Shown piece after piece: positions 36,261-45,986 of a stretch of DNA of 64,000 nucleotides. Positions within the stretch are counted from its first letter, which is position 1. Each line of letters begins with the position of its first letter. Made by a program: the position numbers and the translations under genes. Where the stretch lies: the NCBI GenBank assembly GCA_963816435.1, contig CAWFKS010000011.1, forward strand, positions 83,648-147,647. Reading direction: 5' to 3'. The DNA comes from CAWFKS01 sp963816435 (lineage in GTDB: Bacteria; Pseudomonadota; Alphaproteobacteria; Rhizobiales; Rhizobiaceae). The notes under the pieces are model-generated. The model was not told the origin of the DNA and did not search any database. It saw nothing but the letters and a program-made list of their open reading frames with translations.

Positions 36261-39200
36261 GCCGCGAACTCGTCATTCCGGCCGACACGAAGGAGGCGCA
36301 GGCGCGCGCCTCCGACCCCCGCAATTCGGCCTGGGTGTCGGCAAATGCCGGCTCGGGCAAGACGCATGTCCTGTCGCAGCGCGTGGTGCGCCTGCTTCTG
36401 GAAGGCACCGAGCCCTCCAAGATCCTGTGCCTCACCTATACGCGCGCGGCCGCCGCCAACATGTCGAACCGCGTCTTTCGCGATCTCGGGCGCTGGACGC
36501 TGCTTCCCGATGCCGATCTGTCGAAGGAGATCGAGAAGATCGAGGGGCACCGCCCCGATGCCGCGCGCCTGCGCGCCGCGCGCCGGCTGTTCGCCGACGC
36601 GCTGGAAACGCCGGGCGGGCTGAAGATTCAGACCATCCACGCCTTCTGCGAGGCGATCCTCCAGCAGTTTCCGCTGGAAGCCAACATCGCCGGCCATTTC
36701 GAGATGCTGGACAGCCAGATGGAGGCGGCGCTGATCGCGGAGGCCCGCCGCGACATGATCACCGGCGCCGCCGACGGCGGAGCCGAGGAACTGTCGCGCG
36801 CCTTCGCCGACGTGCTGGCGCGCGGCGGCGAAGCCGGGCTCGACGCGCTGCTTTCCGAGGTCGTCAGCCGCCGTGACGAGCTGCGCGGCTTCATCGACCA
36901 GGTCGGTCCGGCTCCCTACGATCCGATCTTCGAGGAGTTCGGTTTCGAGGCGGACGAGACCGCGGAACGGCTCGCCGCGTCGGTCTGGCCGCTGCCCGGC
37001 TTTCCGCCGGACTACTATCGCGGCTTCGTCGCGGCCGCCGAGGCGACCGATGCCGCGACCGTGCTCAACAATATCGTTCCGGATGCGAATCGGGCATTCG
37101 CGGAGAACGATCCGGTTCGGCGTCTGGATCTGCTGGTCAGGGCGTTCCTGACGCAGAAATGCGAACGTTACGGAGCCAAAACATTCAAGAAGGCACTGGT
37201 TGCGCAGTTGCCCGACCTCCCCGAGCGCTACGAACAGGCGGCTGCTGCCCTGATTGCGGCACGCGACCGGCAGGCGCTGTTCGGAATGCTGTCGGTGACG
37301 TGTTCGGCGCTCACCATCGCCGACTGGCTGATCGGCCGCTACGAAAGGCTGAAGAGCGCGCGCGGCTTCCTCGACTTCAACGATCTCATCACCCGCACCA
37401 ACCGGCTGCTGGCGCGCGCCGACGCCGGCGCCTGGGTGCACTACAAGCTCGACCGCGGCATCGACCACATCCTCATCGACGAGGCGCAGGACACGAGCCC
37501 GCGCCAATGGGAGGTGATCAAGAGCCTGGCGCAGGAATTCTTTGCCGGCTTCGGAGCGCGCGACAACGTTCATCGGACGGTTTTTGCCGTCGGCGACGAG
37601 AAGCAATCGATCTATTCCTTCCAGGGCGCCGAGCCGGCGGCCTTCGCCGAAAGCGGATACGAGTTCGCGACCCGCGTTGCGGCGGCGCAGCGGCCGTTCG
37701 AGAAGGTGCGCCTCGACTATTCCTTCCGCTCCACCGAGGAGGTGCTTTCGGCGGTCGACCTGGTGTTTTCGCGCGACGATGTCCGCGCCGGCCTGACGCG
37801 CGATCCGCAGGCGATCGAACACCGCGCCATCCGCGCGGCCGAGCACGGCTATGTCGAGTTGTGGACGTCGCTCAGCCCGCAGCAGGTCGACGAGCCGGAC
37901 GACTGGCGCCAGTCGATCGACCACGCCTCGGCGCCGGCCGTCATCCTGGCCGAGACCGTCGCCGAACAGATCAGCCGCTGGATCGCCGACCGCGAGATGA
38001 TCGAGGGACGCGGACGGCGGCTCGCGGCGGGCGACGTCATGGTGCTGGTGCGCAAGCGCGACCGCTTCATTCATGCCCTGTCGCGCGCCCTGAAGCAGCG
38101 TGGCGTGCCGGTGGCCGGCGCCGATCGCCTTCGGCTCAGCGATCACATCGCGGTGCAGGACCTGATGGCGCTCGGGCGCTTCGTGCTGCAGCCGCACGAC
38201 GATCTGTCGCTGGCGGCGCTGCTGCGCAGCCCGGTCTTCGGACTGACCGATGCTCAGCTGTTCGATATCGCGTGGGGCCGCGGCAAGCCGACCTCGCTCT
38301 ATTCGGCGCTGCGCGCCGCCGCGGCCGAGGATGAGCGCCTCGCCGGCATCATCGCCAGCCTCGAGGACTGGCGCGACCAGGCCGGGTTCAAACCGGCCTT
38401 CGAGTTCTTCGCCGGCATTCTTTCCGGCACGCCGAAGCGTCCCGGCGTTCGCGGCAGGCTGACGGCGCGGCTCGGCCGCGACGCCGGCGAGATCCTCGAC
38501 GAGTTCCTGGCTTTCTGCCTTGCCGCCGAACGCGCCGGCTCGGGCGAACTGGAAGCGGTGCTGGCGACGCTGGAGAGCGCGGCGCCCGAGATCAAGCGCG
38601 AGATGGACCAGTCGCGCGACGAGGTGCGCATTCTCACCGTCCACGCCGCCAAGGGGCTGGAGGCGCCGGTGGTCTTCCTGGTCGACCCCGGCAGTGCCGC
38701 CTTCATCGCCCAGCACATGCCGCGGCTGGTGCGCTTCCGCTCCGACAACGAGCGGTGGGCGGGCGACGGTTTCCTGTGGCGGGCCGGCAAGGAATTCGAC
38801 AATTCGTTCTCGCGCGGCCTCGCCGAGCGGCTGAAGGCTGACGGGGAGGCCGAATATCGCCGCCTGCTCTATGTCGGCATGACGCGCGCCGAGGACCGGC
38901 TGATCGTTTGCGGCTACCACGGCAAGACCGGCCCGCGCGAGGCGACCTGGCACGGACTGGTCAAGCAGGCCCTCGACGGCCATGCCGACTGCCGGGAAGT
39001 CGACACGCCCGCCGCCTGCGCGCCGGTGCTGCGCTACAAGCTGGGCGAATCGCGTGTGGAAGCACCCGCCGCCGCACCGGAGCCCGTCTCCGCGACCGAG
39101 CCGCTGCCGGCCGAACTGCTGGAGCCGCTGCCGGCGGCAACCAGCCTGCCGCGGCCGCTTGCGCCGTCGGGGGCATCGGTGCTGATCGAACCCGAGGCCG

Positions 39201-39775
39201 AGGCGACCGTTTCGACGCTCTCGCCTGTCCTGGACGAAATGGCCGCGACGTCCCACGCGGCCGAGCGCGGCACCGCCATGCACCGCCTGCTGCAGATGCT
39301 GCCGGATCTGCCCGAGGATCGACGGGACGAGGCGGCGCGGCGATACCTGGGGCATTTCGCCTCCGCGTGGTCTGAAGCGGAACGGGAGGCGGCCCGCGAT
39401 GCGGTCTTCGCGGTTCTGGACGACGAACGCTTCCGGCCGCTTTTCGCCTCCGGCTCGCGTGCCGAGGTGTCGCTGATGGGCACGATCGAGGTTCGCGGCA
39501 AGCCGCGCGCGGTGTCCGGCAAGATCGACCGGCTCGCCGTGACGCCGGGCGAGGTGCTGATCGTCGACTACAAGACCAACCGCCCTCCGGTGCGCGACCT
39601 CGCCGACGTGCCGCCCGGCTATGTCGCCCAGATGGCGCTCTATCGCGCGCTGCTGGCGCCGCTCTACCCCGGGCACCGGGTCGGCGCCGCGCTGCTTTTC
39701 ACCGAGGGGCCGCACCTGGTTCCGCTGCCCGGCGAGGTGATGGACGCCGCGCTTGCCCAACTCACCGGAGCGTGA
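36257..39775 (+). CDS. addA: Double-strand break repair helicase-nuclease AddA
   Basis: UvrD-type helicase with a RecB-like nuclease, processing double-strand ends for RecA loading. The 1,172 residues carry motif I SANAGSGKTHVLSQRVVRLL (20 residues), motif II HILIDEAQDTSPRQWEV, motif III AVGDEKQSIYSFQGAEP, motif VI RLLYVGMTRAEDRLIVCGY, and the nuclease core SGKIDRLAVT...VLIVDYKTNRPP with the catalytic Asp and Lys. The ATG at 36257 overlaps the addB stop; the upstream ATG at 36212 lies inside addB. A long antisense frame covers almost the whole gene but is a GC-bias artefact. Confidence 0.96.
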   Translation: MSRELVIPADTKEAQARASDPRNSAWVSANAGSGKTHVLSQRVVRLLLEGTEPSKILCLTYTRAAAANMSNRVFRDLGRWTLLPDADLSKEIEKIEGHRPDAARLRAARRLFADALETPGGLKIQTIHAFCEAILQQFPLEANIAGHFEMLDSQMEAALIAEARRDMITGAADGGAEELSRAFADVLARGGEAGLDALLSEVVSRRDELRGFIDQVGPAPYDPIFEEFGFEADETAERLAASVWPLPGFPPDYYRGFVAAAEATDAATVLNNIVPDANRAFAENDPVRRLDLLVRAFLTQKCERYGAKTFKKALVAQLPDLPERYEQAAAALIAARDRQALFGMLSVTCSALTIADWLIGRYERLKSARGFLDFNDLITRTNRLLARADAGAWVHYKLDRGIDHILIDEAQDTSPRQWEVIKSLAQEFFAGFGARDNVHRTVFAVGDEKQSIYSFQGAEPAAFAESGYEFATRVAAAQRPFEKVRLDYSFRSTEEVLSAVDLVFSRDDVRAGLTRDPQAIEHRAIRAAEHGYVELWTSLSPQQVDEPDDWRQSIDHASAPAVILAETVAEQISRWIADREMIEGRGRRLAAGDVMVLVRKRDRFIHALSRALKQRGVPVAGADRLRLSDHIAVQDLMALGRFVLQPHDDLSLAALLRSPVFGLTDAQLFDIAWGRGKPTSLYSALRAAAAEDERLAGIIASLEDWRDQAGFKPAFEFFAGILSGTPKRPGVRGRLTARLGRDAGEILDEFLAFCLAAERAGSGELEAVLATLESAAPEIKREMDQSRDEVRILTVHAAKGLEAPVVFLVDPGSAAFIAQHMPRLVRFRSDNERWAGDGFLWRAGKEFDNSFSRGLAERLKADGEAEYRRLLYVGMTRAEDRLIVCGYHGKTGPREATWHGLVKQALDGHADCREVDTPAACAPVLRYKLGESRVEAPAAAPEPVSATEPLPAELLEPLPAATSLPRPLAPSGASVLIEPEAEATVSTLSPVLDEMAATSHAAERGTAMHRLLQMLPDLPEDRRDEAARRYLGHFASAWSEAEREAARDAVFAVLDDERFRPLFASGSRAEVSLMGTIEVRGKPRAVSGKIDRLAVTPGEVLIVDYKTNRPPVRDLADVPPGYVAQMALYRALLAPLYPGHRVGAALLFTEGPHLVPLPGEVMDAALAQLTGA

Positions 39776-39864
39776 CAAAACACCCGCTTGAAGCGCCGCA
39801 CGCGCCACCCCACATGCGCGAAGACCAGAACAATTCCGGTACTGACCGGCTCAAGGAGACCGAC

Positions 39865-40188
39865 ATGACCACCGTGAAGATCGACAAGGACAATTTCCAG
39901 ACCGACGTGCTGCAGTCGAGCGAGCCGGTTGTCGTGGATTTCTGGGCCGAATGGTGCGGCCCGTGCAAGATGATCGCCCCGGCGCTGGAAGAGATCGCCA
40001 TCGAGCTGAACGGCAAGGTGAAGATCGCCAAGCTCAACATCGACGAGAATCCGGAGCTCGCCGCGCAGTTCGGCGTGCGCTCGATTCCCACGCTCATGCT
40101 GTTCAAGGACGGCGAGCTGGCCGACATGAAGGTCGGCGCGGCGCCCAAGACGGCGCTCTCGGCCTGGATCGGCGGCGCCGTCGCCTGA
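39865..40188 (+). CDS. trxA: Thioredoxin 1
   Basis: General thiol-disulfide reductant and partner of ribonucleotide reductase. The active site is FWAEWCGPCKMIAPAL with Cys-Gly-Pro-Cys near residues 32-35, and the cis-Pro loop is VRSIPTLMLF. The ATG at 39865 is preceded by AAGGAGA and gives 107 residues, the standard size; the in-frame ATG at 39772 would add an unconserved leader. Followed by a strong terminator shared with folC. Confidence 0.97.
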   Translation: MTTVKIDKDNFQTDVLQSSEPVVVDFWAEWCGPCKMIAPALEEIAIELNGKVKIAKLNIDENPELAAQFGVRSIPTLMLFKDGELADMKVGAAPKTALSAWIGGAVA

Positions 40189-40213
40189 TCGCGGTTTTCG
40201 CAGCCTGAATTCG

Positions 40214-40243
40214 AAAAAAGCCCGGCTTCGTGCCGGGCTTTTT
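40214..40243. terminator. Bidirectional terminator between trxA and folC
   Basis: AGCCCGGC (40219-40226) pairs with GCCGGGCT (40232-40239) around TTCGT. A-rich sequence (AAAAAA) precedes and TTTTT follows, so it works on both strands and ends the convergent trxA and folC transcripts. Confidence 0.92.
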
Positions 40244-40266
40244 GCTGTTCCGGAGTGCCTTCCTGC

Positions 40267-41599
40267 TCAGGTCGGCGGCGTGCCGTTGGCCGTCAGCACC
40301 TCGCCGGCCAGGTAGAGCGAGCCGCCGATCAGGATGCGCGGCGGCGCCTCGTTGGCGTCCCACGTCTCGCGCAGGAGCATCAGCGCGTTTTCGACCGAGC
40401 TGACCGGCTCCGCCGACAGCCCCGCCTCCATGGCGCGGGCGGCGAGCTCGACGTTCGGCACGCCCGCGTCGCTGTTGTTGACCGGTACCGTGTAGACGTG
40501 CCGCGCCATGCTCTCGAAGGCGTGGAAATAGCCGGTCTGGTCCTTGGTGTTGATCATGCCGCAGATCATGAACAGCGGCCGCGGCGTCTTTTCCTCCTGC
40601 TCGACCAGCGCCTCGGCGACGGCCATGCCGGCGCTCGGGTTGTGCCCGCCGTCGAGCCAGATTTCCGAGCCTTCCGGCGCCATCTCGACCAGCCTGCCGG
40701 TGGTCAGCCGCTGCATGCGGCCGGGCCACTCGACGCTCTGCATCGCCCTGTCGACGGCGCGGTGGCCGATCTCGAAACCGGCGGCGCGGATCGCCGCGAT
40801 CGCGGCGGCGGCATTGGCGTATTGATGCCGGCCCGGCAGGCGCGGCGGCGTCAGGTCCATCAGCCCGGTCTCGTCCTGGTAGACCATGCGGCCGTTTTCC
40901 TCGAACGCCAGAAAGTCCTCGCCGTAGACCTGCACCGGGCAGCCGAGCCGGTCTGCCGTCTCGACCAGCACGTCGCGGGCGGCGTCCACTTCCTGCGCGC
41001 CGACCACGACAGGGCAGCCGGGCTTGATGATGCCGGCCTTCTCGACCGCGATCAGCTCGGCGCGGTCGCCGAGATAGGCCTGGTGGTCGAGCGCCACCGG
41101 CATGATCAGCGACACCGCCGGGTGGGCGATGACGTTGGTCGCGTCGAAGCGGCCGCCGAGCCCGACCTCGACGATCGCGGCATCGGCCGGGTGCTCGGAA
41201 AACAGCACGAACATCACCGCCGTGAGGATCTCGAAGACGGTGATCGTCTCGCCGCGATTGGCCTCGGCCACGCGCGCCACCGCCTCGGCGAGCACGTGAT
41301 CCTCGACCAGCCGTCCGCCACCCGGGCGCGGCCATCCGGTAGCGCTCGTGCCAGTGGACGAGATGCGGCGAGATGTGGACGTGGCAGGTGCTTCCGCGCG
41401 CCTCCAGCAGCGCCCGCGAGAACGCCGCGGCCGAGCCCTTGCCGTTGGTGCCGGCGATGTGGATGACCGGCGGCATGTGCCGCTCGGGATTGCCCAGCCG
41501 CGCCAGCAACCGCCGGATGCGGTCGAGCGACAGGTCGAATCCCTTCGGGTGGAGCGCCAGCAGGCGCTCGATTTCCTGTTCGGCGGTGAGCGTGGTCAT
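40267..41599 (-). CDS. folC: Folylpolyglutamate synthase / dihydrofolate synthase, +1 frameshift
   Basis: Adds glutamate to dihydropteroate and to folates. The N-terminal part shows the P-loop IHIAGTNGKGSAAAFSRALL (20 residues) and HISPHLVHWHERYR; then the frame shifts and continues GGRLVEDHVLAEAVARV, VEVGLGGRFDATN, LPGRHQYANAAAAIAAIRA and WLDGGHNPSAG. The extra base is one G of the run complementary to CCC 41321-41323; without it the protein is 443 residues. Only one folC is normal per genome, so the break is probably a sequence error. It follows accD on the minus strand. Confidence 0.87.
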
Positions 41600-41639
41600 G
41601 ACGGCAGTCCGGTGGGTGCGAGCGCGAGGAAGGGGGCGG

Positions 41640-42588
41640 CTATTCGGCGGCGTCCGCCCGCTGCGTCTCGGGCTGCGCCTCGCCGTCGATCTCAGCCGGG
41701 ATCGTCTCTTCCGGTTCTTCCTCGGTCGCCGGCGTTTCGGAAACCTTCATCAGGATCTTCAGCAGCCGCGCCACGGTGCTCCTGAGTTCGAGCCGCGGCA
41801 CGACCATGTCGACCATGCCGTGCTCCATCAGATATTCGGCCCGCTGGAAACCCTCCGGCAGCTTCTCGCGGATCGTCTGCTCGATGACGCGCGGGACCGG
41901 CGAAGCCGATCAGCGCGCCCGGCTCGGCGATGTGGATGTCGCCCAGCATCGCGTAGGAGGCGGTGACGCCGCCGGTCGTCGGGTTGGTGAGCACGACGAT
42001 GTAGGGAAGCCCCGCTTCCTTCAGCCGGTCGACGGCAACAGTGGTTCGCGGCAGCTGCATCAGCGACAGCGTGCCTTCCTGCATGCGCGCCCCGCCGGAG
42101 GCCGCGAACAGCACCATCGGTCGCTTCTGCTCGATCGCCGTCTCGAAGGCCTTGATGATCGCCTCGCCGGCGGCCATGCCGAGCGAGCCGCCGATGAAGG
42201 CGAAATCCTGAACCGTGGCGACGATCGGCAGCCCCTCGACGGTGCCGAGGCCCGACAGGATCGTGTCTTCGAGCCCCGTCTTGGTCCTGGCGTCGCGCAG
42301 CCGGTCGCCGTAGCGCTTCTCGTCGCGGAACTTCAGCGGATCGACAGGGACCTTCGGGCTGTCCAGCACCTCGTACTTGCCGTCGTCCAGGAAGTAGCGG
42401 AGCCGGTCGCGCGCCGAAATGCGCATGTGGTGGCCGGAAGAGGGGATGACCCACTGGTTCTCTTCCAGGTCCTTGTGGAAGACCATCTCGCCGGTCTCGG
42501 GATCCTTGATCCAGAGGTTCTCGGGCATGTCGCGCCGACCGAGCATCGAGTTGATCTTCGGCCGGACGTAGTTGGTGATCCAGTTCAT
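41640..42588 (-). CDS. accD: Acetyl-CoA carboxylase carboxyltransferase subunit beta, +1 frameshift
   Basis: Beta half of the carboxyltransferase that makes malonyl-CoA for fatty acid synthesis. MNWITNYVRPKINSMLGRR, FIGGSLGMAAGEAIIKAFE, GARMQEGTLSLMQLPRTTVA (20 residues) and NPTTGGVTASYAMLGDIH are diagnostic. After GALIGFAGP one extra C (run complementary to GGG 41893-41895) shifts the frame; it resumes as RVIEQTIREKLPEGFQRAEY and EHGMVDMVVPRLELRS, ending in an acidic tail. Corrected length 315. The four Cys of the usual zinc ribbon are absent (LWIKDPETGE, WVIPSSGHH). Because accD is essential, the shift is almost certainly an error. Confidence 0.9.
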
Positions 42589-42737
42589 GCGACCTCGCGT
42601 GGTTTCGCCGGTGCGTCGTCGGCGGCACCGGCATAGCAGATCATATGGCGTGCGTGGCGATCAATTCCACTGGTCCCGCACCCTCGCCGTCGAAGCCTGC
42701 CGCCCGAAAGCGGCGCCGCGATGGCATGCGCGCACCT

Positions 42738-43577
42738 TCAGGCGTCGGCCATCCGCGCCCGGCGCACGCCCTGGGCGAGCCCCGACACCAGCGTGGCCAC
42801 GGCCTCCGCCGGATCGCCGGTGCGCTTGCCGTCGGGACCGAGCACGTTGGCGATGGCGTTGACGATCGCCGTTCCCACCACCACGCCGTCGGCCGCCGCC
42901 CCGATGGCGCGGGCCTGCTCGGCCGTCTTGACGCCGAAGCCCACGCAGACCGGCAGGTCTGTGTGGCTCTTGATGCGCTTGACCGCGACACCGACCCTGG
43001 AGGTATCGGGCAGTGCGGAGCCGGTGATTCCGGTCATCGACACGTAGTAGACGAAGCCCGACGTGTTCTCGAGCACCTTGGGCAGGCGCTTGTCGTCGGT
43101 GGTCGGCGTGGCCAGCCGAATGAAGTTGATGCCCGCCTTGATCGCCGGGATGCACAGTTCCTCGTCCATCTCCGGAGGCAGATCGACGACGATGAGCCCG
43201 TCGACGCCCGATTCCTTCGCGTCCCTGAGGAAGGCATCGACGCCGTAGCTGTAGATCGGGTTGTAGTAGCCCATCATGACGATCGGCGTGTCGTCGTCGC
43301 CCTCGCGGAAGTCCCGAGCCATCTGCAGCGTCTTCTTCAGCGTCTGACCGCCCTTCAGCGCGCGCAGGCCGGCCGCCTGGATCGCCGGCCCGTCGGCCAT
43401 CGGGTCGGAAAACGGCATGCCGAGCTCGATGACGTCGGCGCCGGCCGCCGGCAGCGCCTTCATGATCGACAGCGCGGTGTCGTAGTCCGGGTCGCCGCCC
43501 ATCAGGTAGGTGACGAGCGCCGGCCGGCCTTCGTTCTTCAGCTTCGCCATGCGGCGGTCGATGCGGGTGTCGGTCAT
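42738..43577 (-). CDS. trpA: Tryptophan synthase alpha subunit
   Basis: Cleaves indole-3-glycerol phosphate to indole and glyceraldehyde 3-phosphate. Catalytic Glu lies in VIELGMPFSDPMADGPAIQA (20 residues) and catalytic Asp in GVDGLIVVDLPPEM; the phosphate loop is CVGFGVKTAEQARA. The ATG complement at 43575-43577 gives 279 residues. It is downstream of trpB with cutA in between, an insertion compared with the direct trpBA pair of many bacteria. Confidence 0.95.
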   Translation of the reverse strand: MTDTRIDRRMAKLKNEGRPALVTYLMGGDPDYDTALSIMKALPAAGADVIELGMPFSDPMADGPAIQAAGLRALKGGQTLKKTLQMARDFREGDDDTPIVMMGYYNPIYSYGVDAFLRDAKESGVDGLIVVDLPPEMDEELCIPAIKAGINFIRLATPTTDDKRLPKVLENTSGFVYYVSMTGITGSALPDTSRVGVAVKRIKSHTDLPVCVGFGVKTAEQARAIGAAADGVVVGTAIVNAIANVLGPDGKRTGDPAEAVATLVSGLAQGVRRARMADA

Positions 43578-43584
43578 TTGCCTC

Positions 43585-43911
43585 TCAGGGCTGGCGTGTC
43601 TCTGCCAGGAGCCATTCGCCATAGGCCTTTTCGACCAGCGGCAGCTCGGTTGCGACGATACTCGGCACCTCGTAGGGGTGCAGTGTGACGACCCGCGCCG
43701 AAACGTCCGCGAACAAAGCGGCACGCGTCTTCAGGACGAGCGGGACCTCGTCCTCGTGTTCCACCGCGCCCTTCCAGCGATAGACGCTGGCGATCGGCGC
43801 GAGGATGTTGGCGCAGGCGACGAGCTTTTCGGCCACCAGCGCGTCGGCGATGCTGCCCGCCGTCTCGCGGTCGGGGCAGTTCACCCAGACGTCGATGAAC
43901 TCGGCGGACAT
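43585..43911 (-). CDS. cutA: Divalent-cation tolerance protein CutA
   Basis: Small trimeric PII-like protein, first linked to copper tolerance in E. coli though its real role is unclear. The 108 residues have the conserved VAEKLVACANILAPIASVYR (20 residues), WKGAVEHEDEVPLVLKTRA and HPYEVPSIVATEL. It lies between trpB (9 bp away) and trpA (7 bp away) on the same strand, so it is read in the trp transcript; no role in tryptophan synthesis is implied. Confidence 0.93.
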   Translation of the reverse strand: MSAEFIDVWVNCPDRETAGSIADALVAEKLVACANILAPIASVYRWKGAVEHEDEVPLVLKTRAALFADVSARVVTLHPYEVPSIVATELPLVEKAYGEWLLAETRQP

Positions 43912-43920
43912 CGGAAAGCC

Positions 43921-45141
43921 TCAGATCTCCATGCCCATCATCGCCGCGACGGTGTGCACGTCCTTGTCGCCGCGGCCCGACAGCGACACCACGATGATCT
44001 CGTCCTTGCCCATGGTCGGCGCCACCTTCATCGCCTGGGCGATGGCATGGGCCGATTCGAGCGCCGGGATGATGCCCTCGGCCTTCGTGGTGACCTGGAA
44101 CGCCTCCAGCGCCTCGTCGTCGAGGATCGGCACGTAGGAGACGCGGCCGGAATCTCTCAGCCACGAATGCTCGGGGCCGACGCCGGGATAGTCGAGCCCG
44201 GCCGAGATCGAGTGCCCGTCGAGGATCTGTCCGTCCTCGTTCTGCAGGAGATAGGTGCGGTTGCCGTGCAGCACGCCGGGCCGGCCGGCGTTCATCGAGG
44301 CGCAGTGCTCGATGCCCTCAAGCCCGTGCCCGCCGGCTTCCACGCCGACGATCTTCACGTCCGGATCGTCGAGGAAGGGATGGAAGATGCCGATCGCGTT
44401 GGAGCCGCCGCCGACGCAGGCGATCACCATGTCGGGCAGGCGGCCTTCCTGCTCGAGAATCTGCTGGCGCGCTTCCGTGCCGATCACCGACTGGAAGTCG
44501 CGCACCAGCTCCGGATAGGGATGCGGGCCGGCGGCCGTGCCGATCAGGTAATAGGTGTCCTCGACATTGGTCACCCAGTCGCGCAGCGCCTCGTTCATCG
44601 CGTCCTTGAGCGTGCCGTGGCCGGAATGCACGGGCCGCACCTCGGCGCCGAGAAGCTTCATGCGGAAGACGTTGGGCTTCTGCCGCTCGACGTCGGTGGC
44701 GCCCATGTAGACGACGCAGGGAAGGTCGAAGCGCGCCGCAACCGTCGCGGAGGCGACGCCGTGCTGGCCGGCGCCCGTCTCGGCGATGATCCGCGTCTTG
44801 CCCATGCGGCGGGCGAGCAGGATCTGGCCGAGGCAGTTGTTGATCTTGTGCGAGCCCGTGTGGTTGAGGTCCTCGCGCTTGAAATAGATCTTCGCGCCGC
44901 CGAGCTTCTTCGTCAGCCCCTCGGCGAAATAGAGCTTCGACGGCCGCCCTGCATAGTGCGTCGACAGGTTCGACAGCTCCGCCCGGAACTCCGGATCGTC
45001 CTTGGCGGCGTTCCAATGGTCCTGCAGGTCGAGGATCAACGGCATCAGCGTCTCGGCGACGAAGCGCCCGCCGAAAATGCCGAACATCCCCTGCTCGTCG
45101 GGGCCGGTGCGGAATGAGTTGGGTGTCAGCGGCTGGTTCAT
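43921..45141 (-). CDS. trpB: Tryptophan synthase beta subunit
   Basis: PLP enzyme joining indole and serine to tryptophan. The Schiff-base Lys99 is in KREDLNHTGSHKINNCLGQI (20 residues), the catalytic Glu region is RIIAETGAGQHGVASATVAA (20 residues), and the phosphate cup is CVGGGSNAIGIF. Start ATG complement at 45139-45141, preceded by AGGA; 406 residues. TrpF, which usually precedes trpB in rhizobia, is missing, and an unrelated divergent gene follows instead. Confidence 0.96.
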   Translation of the reverse strand: MNQPLTPNSFRTGPDEQGMFGIFGGRFVAETLMPLILDLQDHWNAAKDDPEFRAELSNLSTHYAGRPSKLYFAEGLTKKLGGAKIYFKREDLNHTGSHKINNCLGQILLARRMGKTRIIAETGAGQHGVASATVAARFDLPCVVYMGATDVERQKPNVFRMKLLGAEVRPVHSGHGTLKDAMNEALRDWVTNVEDTYYLIGTAAGPHPYPELVRDFQSVIGTEARQQILEQEGRLPDMVIACVGGGSNAIGIFHPFLDDPDVKIVGVEAGGHGLEGIEHCASMNAGRPGVLHGNRTYLLQNEDGQILDGHSISAGLDYPGVGPEHSWLRDSGRVSYVPILDDEALEAFQVTTKAEGIIPALESAHAIAQAMKVAPTMGKDEIIVVSLSGRGDKDVHTVAAMMGMEI

Positions 45142-45365
45142 GGCGCGCATCCTGATTTTACAGCTTTCGCTTATCGCGTTCCGGGGCGTGAAGTAAACCG
45201 GTCTGTGCGCCGCCACCGCAATGCCGGCACCGGCGCTGTTGTCGCTTTCCGCTCCGGCCAGCCGCCCCGGCCCGGTTCGCACAGTGGAACGTTCGGCATG
45301 GCCGCTTGGCAGCGCGGCGGCATTGGCCTTAGCTGCCGGCCTGAACCGGACAAGGGGGCAAGCGC

Positions 45366-45986
45366 ATGCAGCCAGATACCGACCGCCGCCTTCTCGCGAT
45401 GCTCGATCGCGAGGAGCTCTTCGACCTGGTGCGCCGGGAGCGCTTCGCCCGCGACCAGCGCCGCTTCGACGTGATGCGCGCCTGCTTCCACGACGACGCC
45501 TATGTGCGCACGAGCTGGTATGACGGCCACGGCGGCGGCGCCTACGTGGAATCGACGCGAAAGTGGATGAGCCGGGCCGGCAATTCCAAGCACTGGGTGT
45601 TTCCCGCCTATGCCCGTGTCGTCGGTGACCGGGCGACGGTCGAAAGCCCGGCGACGATCTTCAACCGGCCGATGCTGGACGGCGTCGAGGTCGACTTCTT
45701 CGTCTTCTGCCGCTTCTTCTCCCGCGCCGTGCGCGAGGAGGGGACCTGGAAGATAGCCTCGTTCCACGTCCTGTTCGAGCGCGACGTGATGAAGACGGTC
45801 AATCCGAACGACAAACTGCCGGTCGACTGGCAGAAGCTGAAGACGCTGCGGCCGTCCTACCAGTTCCTCGCCTACATGCAGATCAGCCGCGGCGTGAAGG
45901 TCAACAACGACCTCTACGGGGACGATCGTCCCGAAGAGCTGGCGGCGTTCCACGCCGGCGAGGAGAAATGGCTGGCCGAGGGCTGA
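45366..45986 (+). CDS. NTF2/SnoaL-like fold protein of unknown function
   Basis: A 206-residue protein with a SnoaL-like cone fold over residues about 15-150 (RERFARDQRRFDVMRACFHD, 20 residues; DDAYVRTSWYDGHGGGAYVE, 20 residues; WKIASFHVLFERDV). Members are often polyketide cyclases, hydratases, isomerases or dehydratases of small aromatic or dicarboxylic compounds. No signal peptide. It starts the accessory segment and points toward the TRAP genes, but a 319-bp gap with a candidate operator separates them, so co-regulation is unproven. Substrate unknown. Confidence 0.7.
   Translation: MQPDTDRRLLAMLDREELFDLVRRERFARDQRRFDVMRACFHDDAYVRTSWYDGHGGGAYVESTRKWMSRAGNSKHWVFPAYARVVGDRATVESPATIFNRPMLDGVEVDFFVFCRFFSRAVREEGTWKIASFHVLFERDVMKTVNPNDKLPVDWQKLKTLRPSYQFLAYMQISRGVKVNNDLYGDDRPEELAAFHAGEEKWLAEG

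Noticed and set aside
36185..39808. 1,207-residue open frame on the minus strand opposite addA
   Set aside because: Low-complexity Arg/Gly/Ala-rich translation without any family motif, exactly antisense to a fully motif-supported AddA; a GC-codon artefact.
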